Below, piece by piece: positions 1-8,313 of a stretch of DNA of 11,304 bases (the stretch's first letter is position 1; every line of letters begins with the position of its first letter). The notes under the pieces were generated by a model, which did no database searches, had not been told where the DNA came from, and saw only the letters and a program-made list of their open reading frames with translations. Origin of the DNA: PALSA-607 sp036501485 (lineage in GTDB: Bacteria > Actinomycetota > Actinomycetes > Acidothermales > Acidothermaceae); contig DASYAG010000063.1 in NCBI GenBank assembly GCA_036501485.1, positions 1 through 11,304 on the forward strand. The letters are read 5' to 3'. Made by a program: the position numbers and the translations under genes.

Positions 1-3000
1 CTCACGTGGCCCATGGGATCTCCCAAGGCGGGTTTGACGCCGAGTGGCGGGATGTCTTCCTTCTCGCGGTCGAAGGCAAGTTAGTCAACCGCGGTGAGCT
101 GTTCGACGACGCCGACCTGGAAACGGCGATCGCGAGATTCAATCAACTCAGTCGCCCGGCACCGCGACTGGAAAACGCGGCAAGCCAAGCGGTCGAGCGC
201 TATGTCGCCGACTTCTCAGCGCGCGACTGGGACGCACTCGCGAAGGTATTGGCCGACAACGTCATTACCGATGATCGCCGACGAGCCGCAAATGCAGGTA
301 TTCGACATGGTCGTGATGCCGAAGTCGTAAACCTGCGGGAGTCCGCTGACGCCGGAGTCACGCACATGACATCCGGCGTCATCGCCGTCCGTGGGGAGCG
401 CCTCATCCTCACGCATGCCTCGGGCTTCTATCGGTCCGAGGAGTTTTTCACGGACATGCTGGCCGTCGTTGAAACCAACTCCGACAATCAGATGGCGGCG
501 GTCATTTTGTTCGACCTCGACGACTTCGACTCTGCCATAGCAGAACTCGACGCTCGGTATCTCACCGGCGAAGCGGCAGCGTACGCGCGCACCTGGTCGG
601 TGATTGCGAGCGGAATCGCCACGGTCAATCGGCACGAGTTACCGCCGATGTCGCCGGACTGCGTGAGCATCGACCACCGCCGGGTCGCAGCGTTTGGACC
701 CGGCGAAGGTATCGAATACCTCCGCGCCGGATGGGAGCTTGGCCAAGACGTTCGAACCTACGTCGAGGTTGTTCATCGGCTAACCGACCTCGGAGCGGTC
801 TACACGCACGCGGGACATGGTGTTTCGCGCGAAGGATTAGACGCCGAATGGCGGGGAGTCGACCTGTTGACGGTCAACGGCGACATGGTCAACCGATGTG
901 AAATCTTCGACGAGGCGGACCTGGACGCCGCGGTCGCCAAGTTCGAACAGCTGAGCCAATCGGCACCGCGGCTGGAAAACGCGGCAAGCCAAGCGGTCGA
1001 GCGCTACCTGGCCGGCTTTGCGGCCCGCGATTGGGATGCGCTAGCGAACGTATTGGCCAACGACATCGTTAAGGATGATCGCCGGCGCATCGTCAACGAG
1101 GGGGTCCGACACGGTCGCGATGCCGAGGTCGCAAACATGCGGATGGTCGCTGACGCGGGGGCCATATACATGACCTTCAGCATCATCGCCGTCCGTGGGG
1201 AGCGCCTGATCCTCGCGCATGCCTCGGGCCTCTATCGGTCCGAGGAGTTTCTCACGGACATGCTGGCCGTCGTTGAAATCAACTTCGACAATCAGATCGC
1301 GGCGATTGTCATATTTGACCTTGACGACTTCGACTCTGCCATCGTTGAACTCGACGCTCGGTATCTCACCGGCGAAGCGGCGCCGTACTGCAACGTTTGG
1401 TCGGTCGTGGCGGGTAGTTATGCCGCGCTCAACCGGCACCAGGTGCCGTTGACCACGCCGGACTGCGTCAACGTAGATCATCGGCATGAGACAGCGTTCG
1501 GGCCCGGTGACGTGACCGCGTACATCGAAGCCGGGGCATGGGATGTTGATCAAGACATCAGTATCTATGTCGAACAGATACATCGGCTGAGCGGCGTCGG
1601 AGCAGTCGTCACTTACTCGGCACATGAAACCTCGCAAGACGGCTTGAAAGCCGAGTGGCGAGGGATCGCGGTTTTCACGGTTGCGGGCGAAATGGTCAAC
1701 GGCACTGAAGTTTTCGACGAGGCGGACCTGGAAGCGGCGCTTATGAGGTTTGATGAGCTCAGCCGCCCGTCACCTCGGTTACAAACCGCGGCGAGCCAAG
1801 CGTACGAGCGCTTCCAGAGGTGCTTCGCCGCGGGCAACTGGGACGCCCTGGCGGATATGTTGGCAGACAACTTCTCCCAAGACGATCGCCGTCGGGTGGT
1901 AGGCGCGGGACTCCGACGTGGTCGGGATGCCCAGCTCGCGGACGCGCAGGCCTTCGCCGACATTGGGGTCAAGGAGAGTACCGCGACGATCATCGCGACT
2001 CGAGGCGAGCGCCTTGTTCTTTGCCGGAGCTGTATCTATCGCGAAGACCAGCAAGCCGGGGAAATCCGTATCGAGTTTCTCAGCGTTATAGAAATCGCCG
2101 CCGACGAACGGATTTTGGCGCGCATAGCATTCGATCCTGACGACTTCGACGCTGCCTTCGAGGAACTCGACCGGCGTTACCTCGCCGGTGAAGTGGCGGC
2201 CCATGCGCACACGTGGTCGATCATCACGCAGGGTTATGCCGCACTCAACCGGCAGGAATTCCCTCTGACGACGCCGGACTGGCTCAATATCGACCACCGG
2301 CGAGGGGCCGGGTTCGCGCCCGGCGACGCCTTCGCCTACCTCCGTGCTGGTTGGGACCTCGGCCAGCATTTCAGCACTCACGTCGAATGTGTGCATCGGC
2401 TGGACACGGTCGGAGCGGTCGTTACCCACAGGGCGCATGGCAGCTCGCAAGAGGGCTTCGACGCGGAGTGGCGAGAGATCGCCATCCTGACCGTCGACGG
2501 CGACGCGATCAGCGGCGGCGAGGTATTCGACGAGGCAGACATCGACGCGGCGCTCGCCCGTTTTGATCAGCTCAGCCCGCCGGCACCTCAGCTGAAAAAC
2601 GCGGCCAGCCAAACGTACCAACGCATGTTGGAGTACTTCGCGGCTCGCGACTGGAAATCAATAACCGAGAAAGTGGTGGAAGATTTCGTCCTCGACGATC
2701 GTCGGCGCGGCGTCAACGCCGGGATCCGACATGGGCGAGATGCCGAAATCCAAGATCTGCAGGCGATCGCCGACATCGGGGTCGACACGACGGCTGACAT
2801 CATTGCGACCCGCGGGGAAAATCTTGCTCTCACTCATACCCGATTCTCGGGCCTCGGCCAGCAGGCGCAGCCGTTCCTCGTCGAGGTGCTGGGCATCGTT
2901 GAGGTCAACTCCGATTGGCTGATCGTGTCGCGCGTCGACATCGACATCGACGACGTCGACGCCGCTTTCGCGGAACTCGACGCGCGGTACTTAGCCGGGG

Positions 3001-6000
3001 AGGCGGCCGCCCACTCACACATCTGGTCGGTCATCGCATCCTCCTACGCCGCCTTCAACCGGCACGTAGTTCCTGCGACGGACTGGGTCACCGTCGACCA
3101 CCGGCGAGGTACACCGTTCGAGCCCAGCAACATGACCCCGTCCATTCGAACCATCTGGGACCTAACGCCAGATCTCAGCATCCACATCGAGGCGGTACAT
3201 CGGCTCAACGATTCCGCAGTGCTGATCACCCATCATGGCCGTGGAACCTCCAAAGACGGCTTCGACGCGGAGTGGCGGGCGATCGACCTTTTGATTGTTG
3301 AAGAGGGCCGGATCGACCGCTGCGAAATCTTTGACGAGGCAGATCTCGACGCCGCCCTCGCCTGCTTCGACGAAATCAGCCCGCCGGCACGAAGACCGGA
3401 AACACTGGTAAGTCAAGTAGCCAGACGCTTTTCGGCAACCTTCGCGGCACGCGATTGGGATGCCATGGCACAGATACTGGCCGCCGATATTTCCGTCGAC
3501 GATCGCCGGCGCGGGATAAACGCCGGCGTCCGACGCGGCTGGGAAGCTGCGATCGAAGATCTGCGAGCGAGCGTCGATGCTGGGTTTGCGAACGCAACCG
3601 TGACCGTCATAGCGACCCGGGGCGAGCGCCTCGCCCTTACGCGGTTTCACGTCTCGGAGCGGGAGCAGCGACCTCAGGCATTTCAAGTCGAAGTCCTTCA
3701 TGTCTTCGAGATCAACGCCGACAGTCAGACCGCGGCGGTCGTGGTGTTCGACCTCCACGACGTCGACGCCGCATTCGCCGAACTCGACACCCGCTACCTC
3801 GCTGGAGAAGCAGCAGCCTATGCGCACACGTGGTCGGTTATCGCAGAAGCCCACGCCGCGTTTAACCGCCACGAGATATTCACGATGGCACCAGATCTCG
3901 CGAGTATCGACCACCGACGAGTGGTTGCATTCGCGCCGGGCGAGTTCGTCCCGTACGTGCAGGCCACGCTCGACGTCGCGCCGTACGCTAAGCACCATAT
4001 TGACGTCGTGCATCGGCTGAGCAATCTCGGAGTCCTCGTCACTCAAGGGACATACGGGACCTCCCAGGAGGGATTCGACGCCGAGTGGCGCGAGATCGCG
4101 CTTCTGACCGTCGACGGCGACCTGATAAACCGTTGCGAGATCTTCGACGAGGAAGATCTCGACGCCGCGCTCGCCCGCTTCGACGAACTCAGTCGGCCGG
4201 CGCCGCTTGAGAACATGGCAAGCCAAGTGGCCGAGCGCTACTGGAAGTGCTTCTGCGCGCGGGACTGGGCTGCGCTGGCCCAGATTGTGACAGAAGACTT
4301 CGTCAATGACGATCGTCGTCGGGTGGTAGGCGCGGGAAGCCAAGAGGGTTCGAAGGCCGTCATCGCTGACATGCGGGTGATCGCCGATCTCTGGATCGGA
4401 AACGTTACGACGACGGTCATCGCAACCCGCGGCCAGCGCCTTGCCCTGATGCGCATCGGCTTCTCAAGCCGTGACCACGGATCCGAGGCGTTCGTTAGTG
4501 AGGTACTGGGCATCGGCGAGATCAACACCGACGAGCGGCTAGTAGCGGCGATATCGTTCGACTCCGATGACCTCGAAGTCGCCTTGGCAGAACTCGACTC
4601 TCGCTATCTTGCTGGCGAAGCGGCACTGTACTCGGACGTGTGGTCGGTCATCACGCAGGGCTATGCCGCACTCAACCGGCACGAGCATCCAGCGACGACA
4701 ACAGATTGGGTGAACGTCGACCACCGGCGAGGACGAGCCTTTCCGCCCGGCGATCTGCCCGCATATCTCGATGCCTCCTGGGAGCTCATGCCAGATGCTT
4801 CGCTCTACATCGCCGCTGTGCACCAGCTGAGCAACGTCGGAGCGGTCGTTCGCCAGGTTGTGCATGGCAGAACCCGTGAGGGCTTCGATGCCGAGTGGGG
4901 GGAAATCAATGTTCTGAAGGCCGCGGGTGATCGGGTGAGCCGCTGTGAGTTGTTCGACGAGGAAGACTTCGACGCCGCGCTTTCAACGTTTGCGGAATGG
5001 AGTCCACAAACGCGCCGGCTGGAAAACACCGCCTCCAAGGTGTACGAGCATTTCTTTGCGTCCTATGCGTCCCAGGACTGGGCGGCATTGGCGAAGACTC
5101 TGAGTGACAATGGTTTCCTCGACGATCGCCGTCGTGCGGTGGATGCCGGAATTTGGTCTGGCCGCGATGTCTTCGTCGAAAACCTGCGCGCCACTGCTGA
5201 TTTCGGGCTCGAAAACTTGGGGCCTATCGCTACGCGCGGGCAGCACCTCTTCCTCGGTCGTTTCCGTTGGTCGGCCAATAACCATGGGCCCGAGATGTTC
5301 CACACTGACGCGTTCTGCCTCCAGGGGATCGACGCTGATGAGCAGATTCAAGGTTTCATCGTCTTCGACGTTAACGAGATGGACGCTGCCTTCGCTGAAC
5401 TCGATGCCCGTTACGTCGCTGGCGAAGCGGCACCGTATGCACAGACATGGTCGATCATTTCGGGCACCTACGCCGCGATGAACCGGCGCGAGCTTTTCCC
5501 GACGACGCCGGATTGGGTGAACGTCGATCATCGACGACCCGGGATCATGGACGGCGGCGACTTGCACGATTCCCTGCGTTCGCTGTGGCAACTGACCACG
5601 GACCTCACTTTCCGCATCGAGGCCGTGCACCGGTTGACTCACCTCGGATCCGTCTGTTCCCATGTTGCACATGGCGTTTCGCGAGATGGCTTCGACGCCG
5701 AGTGGCGAGGAATCGAGCTTTTGACCGTCGATGATCATCGGATAAACCGCTGCGAGATCTTCGACGAGGAAGACCTCGATGCCGCGCTCGCCCGTTTCGA
5801 CGAACTGCAACCACGGCAGCGGCGGGTCGAAAACGCCGCAAGCCGAGCCCATGACCGCTTCTTTGCCTGCGCCCGGGCGCGCAACTGGGCGCCGATGGCC
5901 GGAATCCTTGACGACAACAGTTCTGTCCACGACCGCCGTCGGGTGGTGAACATCGGCGTCTGGGACGGACGCGATGTTTTGATCGCGAATTTTCGAGCTC

Positions 6001-8255
6001 TGGCCGACGCTCTGGCGGACGTAACGTCCACCGCCATTGCGACGCGCGGTGAGCGCCTGGTCCTCACACGTATCTCTGCCCCGAACCGCGACCCACAGCA
6101 CGGGGATTTCGGCCTAGAAATGCTCGGCATCGCCGAGCTCGACACCAACGGTCGGTTGGCAGCGCACGTGTTGTTCGACGTAGACGACATTGACGCCGCC
6201 TTCGCCGAGCTCGACGCCCGCTACCTCGCCGGCGAAGCGGTCGCGCACGCGCCGATATGGTCGGTGATTGCAGGGGCTTATACCCGGTTCAATCGTCGGG
6301 AACTTCCCGCGACGACGCCGGAGCCTGTTTACATCGATCATCGTCCGCTCGTATCGATCGAGGGGGTTGATCTGGCCGCATCTTTTCGTGCCTTGTGGGG
6401 CCTCACTTCGGAGGTCAACGCCTACATCGAAGCCGTGCATCGGCTGAGCGAGCGTGGAGCCGTCATCACCCAGGTGCTGAAGGGGACCTGGCAAGAGGGC
6501 TCCGACGCGGAATTATCGATGATCGGCGTATTCACAGTCGAAGGCGACCTAATCAGCCGCGCCGAGGTCTTCGACGAGACAGACCTCGACGCCGCGCTGG
6601 CCCGCTTTGAGGAGCTGCAGCCGCTGGCACCACGTCTAGAAAACTTGGCAAGCGAAGTGGAGCAACGCGTTGGGGTCTGCTTCGCAGCCCGTGATTGGGA
6701 TGCCTTGGCGGCGTTACTATCTGATGATTTTTTGATGGTTGATCGTCGTCGCGTCGTGAACGCCGGAGTGCAGCACGGTCGCGATGCCGAGATCGCAAGC
6801 CAACGGGCGATCGCCGGCGTCGGAGTCACGGAAATGGCGCAAACGGTGATTGCGATCCGTGGGAGACGCCTCGTCCTGGGCTGTTACTCCATCGCGGACG
6901 GCTGGTCGGGGTCCAAGGCGCTATGCGTCTCTGAGATCAACGCCGAAAATCAGCTCGCGACACGTGTCGCGTTCGACCCTGACGACATCGAGGCTGCCTT
7001 CGCCGAGCTTGACGCCCGCTACCTCGCCGGTGAAGCGGCGGGGCATGCGCATACGTGGTCTGCCATCATGGGGGCCTTCGCGGCGCTTAACCGGCATGAA
7101 GTTTTCGGGACGACGCCGGACTGGATACACATTGACCGTCGGCTGCTCGCCAGCTTCGAGGCGGGTGACCTTGCCGCGTACCTCCGTGCGACATGGGACG
7201 TTACGCCCGATATCAAGATGTACGTCGAGGCGGTGCATCAACTTAGCGACGTTGGAGCCGTTCTAACCCACGCCGCGGAAGGGACCTCCCCAGACGGCTT
7301 CCACGCCGAGTGGCGGATGGTTCTACTGCTGACGGTCGACGGCGACCTCATCAACCGCGGTGAAATCTTCGATGAGGAAAACCTCGACAGCGCGCTCGCG
7401 AGATTCGACGAACTCGATCGGCCAGCGCCGCGGCTTGAGAACGCTGCGACCCGAACCTGGGCGCTTTCAATCGATGCGTTCAACCGCCGTGACATGGCCG
7501 ATTATCTTGCCCTGATGACTACGGACGGCCGAATGGAAGATCGGCGAAAAGGCCTGGGCGGCTTATTCAATGGGCCGTCGCGGCGGAAGGCCGTGCACGC
7601 CCTGTTCGAGGAGCCACCCGAGAGCTGGCGATTGAGCATGGAACCCATCGCAATCAGGGGATCTCGCCTCTCAATGACCCGTGAATGTTGCCGTGACACC
7701 GATGCGCCACAGCAACCGATCACCGTCGAGCTCTTGACAGTGATGGAAGTCGACGACGACGGCCTTATCCACCAAACCGTGAGCTTCGACCCCGACGACA
7801 TCGACGCTGCCTTCAAGGAACTCGAAGCTCGATATCTCGCCAGCGACGCCGCCGCCCACGCACAAACGTGGTCCGCTGTCTTACAGGCCTATACGGCTGT
7901 CAACCAACAGCACCTACCGGCGACGACAAAGGACTGGGTCACCGTTGACCATCGGCGCGGGAGAGCGTTCACGCCGGGCCAACTGGAGCCATATCTTCAC
8001 GCCGTGTGGGATGTGACACCAGGTGTCACCACGCACATCGAGGCGGTGCATCGGCTCACCAGTCTCGGAGCTGTCGTCACGCATACGGCCGCTGCGACCT
8101 CGTCAGAAGGATTCGACGCCGAGTGGCGAGAGATCACGGTTTCGACCGTGGAAGGCGAACTCATCAGCCGCTCCGAGTTATTCGATGAAACAGACCTCGA
8201 GGCCGCGCTCGCCAGGTTCGACGAGCTGGATCAGCAGCGGCTCATACAGTCGTAA
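1..8255 (+). CDS. Giant tandem NTF2-like (SnoaL-like) repeat protein, 5'-truncated by the window edge
   Basis: The reading frame is open from the first base to the TAA at 8253-8255. The first complete codon is CAC at 3-5, so residue number equals position/3 and 2750 residues are visible. The GTG at 6 is not a start: the residues around it (HVAHG, then FDAEWR) match the middle of the same motif in later repeats, so the gene begins upstream. The protein consists of alternating B and A domains of about 135 residues, both with the NTF2-like layout of an N-terminal helix, a D-R-R turn, a helix and a long curved sheet. B domains carry an AARDWDALA helix, DDRRR, a G-x-RHGRDAE-like helix and an IATRGERL strand. 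A domains carry WSVI..YAALNRHE, DHRRG, YIEAVHRLS, FDAEWREI and FDEADLDAALARFDEL. I see no signal peptide or membrane segment, so a cytosolic location is inferred. From memory, single or few copies of such domains end actinobacterial AAA-ATPase, cyclase or BTAD regulators. The function is unknown; the family can bind small ligands or be catalytic. Confidence 0.92.
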   Translation, partial: HVAHGISQGGFDAEWRDVFLLAVEGKLVNRGELFDDADLETAIARFNQLSRPAPRLENAASQAVERYVADFSARDWDALAKVLADNVITDDRRRAANAGIRHGRDAEVVNLRESADAGVTHMTSGVIAVRGERLILTHASGFYRSEEFFTDMLAVVETNSDNQMAAVILFDLDDFDSAIAELDARYLTGEAAAYARTWSVIASGIATVNRHELPPMSPDCVSIDHRRVAAFGPGEGIEYLRAGWELGQDVRTYVEVVHRLTDLGAVYTHAGHGVSREGLDAEWRGVDLLTVNGDMVNRCEIFDEADLDAAVAKFEQLSQSAPRLENAASQAVERYLAGFAARDWDALANVLANDIVKDDRRRIVNEGVRHGRDAEVANMRMVADAGAIYMTFSIIAVRGERLILAHASGLYRSEEFLTDMLAVVEINFDNQIAAIVIFDLDDFDSAIVELDARYLTGEAAPYCNVWSVVAGSYAALNRHQVPLTTPDCVNVDHRHETAFGPGDVTAYIEAGAWDVDQDISIYVEQIHRLSGVGAVVTYSAHETSQDGLKAEWRGIAVFTVAGEMVNGTEVFDEADLEAALMRFDELSRPSPRLQTAASQAYERFQRCFAAGNWDALADMLADNFSQDDRRRVVGAGLRRGRDAQLADAQAFADIGVKESTATIIATRGERLVLCRSCIYREDQQAGEIRIEFLSVIEIAADERILARIAFDPDDFDAAFEELDRRYLAGEVAAHAHTWSIITQGYAALNRQEFPLTTPDWLNIDHRRGAGFAPGDAFAYLRAGWDLGQHFSTHVECVHRLDTVGAVVTHRAHGSSQEGFDAEWREIAILTVDGDAISGGEVFDEADIDAALARFDQLSPPAPQLKNAASQTYQRMLEYFAARDWKSITEKVVEDFVLDDRRRGVNAGIRHGRDAEIQDLQAIADIGVDTTADIIATRGENLALTHTRFSGLGQQAQPFLVEVLGIVEVNSDWLIVSRVDIDIDDVDAAFAELDARYLAGEAAAHSHIWSVIASSYAAFNRHVVPATDWVTVDHRRGTPFEPSNMTPSIRTIWDLTPDLSIHIEAVHRLNDSAVLITHHGRGTSKDGFDAEWRAIDLLIVEEGRIDRCEIFDEADLDAALACFDEISPPARRPETLVSQVARRFSATFAARDWDAMAQILAADISVDDRRRGINAGVRRGWEAAIEDLRASVDAGFANATVTVIATRGERLALTRFHVSEREQRPQAFQVEVLHVFEINADSQTAAVVVFDLHDVDAAFAELDTRYLAGEAAAYAHTWSVIAEAHAAFNRHEIFTMAPDLASIDHRRVVAFAPGEFVPYVQATLDVAPYAKHHIDVVHRLSNLGVLVTQGTYGTSQEGFDAEWREIALLTVDGDLINRCEIFDEEDLDAALARFDELSRPAPLENMASQVAERYWKCFCARDWAALAQIVTEDFVNDDRRRVVGAGSQEGSKAVIADMRVIADLWIGNVTTTVIATRGQRLALMRIGFSSRDHGSEAFVSEVLGIGEINTDERLVAAISFDSDDLEVALAELDSRYLAGEAALYSDVWSVITQGYAALNRHEHPATTTDWVNVDHRRGRAFPPGDLPAYLDASWELMPDASLYIAAVHQLSNVGAVVRQVVHGRTREGFDAEWGEINVLKAAGDRVSRCELFDEEDFDAALSTFAEWSPQTRRLENTASKVYEHFFASYASQDWAALAKTLSDNGFLDDRRRAVDAGIWSGRDVFVENLRATADFGLENLGPIATRGQHLFLGRFRWSANNHGPEMFHTDAFCLQGIDADEQIQGFIVFDVNEMDAAFAELDARYVAGEAAPYAQTWSIISGTYAAMNRRELFPTTPDWVNVDHRRPGIMDGGDLHDSLRSLWQLTTDLTFRIEAVHRLTHLGSVCSHVAHGVSRDGFDAEWRGIELLTVDDHRINRCEIFDEEDLDAALARFDELQPRQRRVENAASRAHDRFFACARARNWAPMAGILDDNSSVHDRRRVVNIGVWDGRDVLIANFRALADALADVTSTAIATRGERLVLTRISAPNRDPQHGDFGLEMLGIAELDTNGRLAAHVLFDVDDIDAAFAELDARYLAGEAVAHAPIWSVIAGAYTRFNRRELPATTPEPVYIDHRPLVSIEGVDLAASFRALWGLTSEVNAYIEAVHRLSERGAVITQVLKGTWQEGSDAELSMIGVFTVEGDLISRAEVFDETDLDAALARFEELQPLAPRLENLASEVEQRVGVCFAARDWDALAALLSDDFLMVDRRRVVNAGVQHGRDAEIASQRAIAGVGVTEMAQTVIAIRGRRLVLGCYSIADGWSGSKALCVSEINAENQLATRVAFDPDDIEAAFAELDARYLAGEAAGHAHTWSAIMGAFAALNRHEVFGTTPDWIHIDRRLLASFEAGDLAAYLRATWDVTPDIKMYVEAVHQLSDVGAVLTHAAEGTSPDGFHAEWRMVLLLTVDGDLINRGEIFDEENLDSALARFDELDRPAPRLENAATRTWALSIDAFNRRDMADYLALMTTDGRMEDRRKGLGGLFNGPSRRKAVHALFEEPPESWRLSMEPIAIRGSRLSMTRECCRDTDAPQQPITVELLTVMEVDDDGLIHQTVSFDPDDIDAAFKELEARYLASDAAAHAQTWSAVLQAYTAVNQQHLPATTKDWVTVDHRRGRAFTPGQLEPYLHAVWDVTPGVTTHIEAVHRLTSLGAVVTHTAAATSSEGFDAEWREITVSTVEGELISRSELFDETDLEAALARFDELDQQRLIQS
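381..584 (+). repeat. Near-identical direct repeat, copy 1 (second half of domain B1)
   Basis: This stretch matches 1185-1388 at a constant offset of 804 bases. By eye I count about 20 mismatches over 204 bases (about 90% identity) and no gaps, including a 35-base identical run at 543-577. Flanking parts of the same units are clearly less similar. It encodes the sheet part of B1 (from IAVRGERL through YLTGEAA), and the LTGE and YRSEEF wordings are shared only by B1 and B2. This points to a recent duplication or conversion between units 1 and 2. Confidence 0.85.
1185..1388 (+). repeat. Near-identical direct repeat, copy 2 (second half of domain B2)
   Basis: Partner of the copy at 381-584. The mismatches include a small cluster around 1309-1325, where both copies still encode a hydrophobic strand followed by FDLDDFDSA. 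The reading frame is kept. It encodes the sheet half of domain B2. Confidence 0.85.
4124..4189 (+). repeat. Short near-identical direct repeat, copy 1 (end of domain A5)
   Basis: These 66 bases match 5741-5806, two units downstream (offset 1617). I see four differences, all third-position and silent. The segment encodes INRCEIFDEEDL followed by DAALARFDEL. The EED wording (rather than the more usual EAD) is shared by A5 and A7 and also by A6, though A6 is less similar at DNA level. Confidence 0.75.
5741..5806 (+). repeat. Short near-identical direct repeat, copy 2 (end of domain A7)
   Basis: Partner of 4124-4189. The encoded amino acids are identical to A5 over the whole stretch, while the bases just outside differ more, so the shared block is short and sharply bounded. 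Confidence 0.75.
7434..7838 (+). other. Divergent final B-type NTF2-like domain (B10)
   Basis: Residues 2478-2612 occupy the B position of the last unit but differ from B1-B9. The usual AARDWDALA helix is AFNRRDMADYLAL, DDRRR is EDRRK, and RHGRDAE is replaced by a GPSRRKAVHALFEE-type helix. The strand IAIRGSRLSMTRE and the ending SFDPDDIDAAFKEL keep the family pattern, so this is a real B domain and not an insertion. The reading frame and both flanking A domains are intact. From memory, domains in the C-terminal tails of actinobacterial AAA-ATPase/cyclase regulators resemble this one, which would make it the ancestral form. That relation is an inference and needs a search. Confidence 0.7.
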
Positions 8256-8285
8256 GGGCAGCTCTGGATCAATTTCCACAGCGGT

Positions 8286-8310
8286 GTGACCGCCGATCCC
8301 CTAGGGTCAC
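8286..8310. promoter_or_regulatory. Inverted repeat GTGACC-N13-GGTCAC over the GH5 start region
   Basis: Two perfect 6-base arms (8286-8291 and 8305-8310) flank a 13-base spacer. The right arm overlaps the candidate -10 box and ends 3 bases before the GTG start. This could be an operator for a dimeric regulator or, if an RNA leader exists, a hairpin hiding the AGGG. Arms this short also arise by chance in GC-rich DNA. There is no T-run after it, so it is not a convincing terminator for the giant gene. Confidence 0.3.
8302..8307 (+). promoter_or_regulatory. Candidate -10 box (TAGGGT) for a leaderless GH5 transcript
   Basis: TAGGGT fits the mycobacterial -10 pattern TANNNT and lies exactly at -12 to -7 if transcription starts at the G of the GTG at 8314. 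That is the spacing of leaderless mycobacterial genes, in which the start codon is the 5' end of the mRNA. No good -35 hexamer is visible at the usual distance. The AGGG at 8303-8306 could instead serve as a ribosome binding site 7 bases from the GTG, so the leaderless reading is probable rather than certain. Confidence 0.5.
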
Positions 8311-8313
8311 GGC

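Larger units (their letters stand above)
168..8252 (+). repeat. Ten tandem in-frame repeat units of about 0.8 kb, each encoding a B plus an A NTF2-like domain
   Basis: Using the codon aligned with Leu of the PRLEN motif as boundary, units start at 168, 972, 1779, 2592, 3396, 4206, 5019, 5826, 6636 and 7434, giving lengths of 804, 807, 813, 804, 810, 813, 807, 810, 798 and 819 bases. The Trp codon that opens each A domain recurs independently at 594, 1398, 2214, 3024, 3831, 4641, 5448, 6258, 7056 and 7869. Positions 1-167 are the tail of a further A domain, so the array continues upstream. Length differences are whole codons: for example A4 lacks two residues in the usual PATTPDW segment, B6 lacks the Arg before LEN, and B7 is shorter before its IATRG strand. 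Most units are clearly diverged from one another, showing an old array under selection to stay open rather than a freshly expanded satellite. Confidence 0.93.

Noticed and set aside
6..8. GTG as the start codon of the giant gene
   Set aside because: Codons before and after it continue a motif (T/H-V-A-H-G followed by FDAEWR) found in the middle of every later A domain. The frame is also open to the first base, so this Val is internal.
3162..4343. Long minus-strand open frame of 393 codons (others at 4983-6101, 1779-2621 and 1041-1637)
   Set aside because: These lie antisense to the repeat gene and mirror its repeat pattern. GC-rich codon bias leaves antisense frames open, and no recognisable domain or initiation signal appears.
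168..8252. CRISPR-like or mobile-element origin of the repeats
   Set aside because: Repeats are about 0.8 kb, contiguous, diverged and all in one reading frame, with no spacers, terminal inverted repeats or transposase motifs.
8261..8282. Possible terminator hairpin after the giant gene (GCTCTGG with CCACAGC)
   Set aside because: The 7-base arms contain a central mismatch and no T-run follows, so a rho-independent terminator is not supported.
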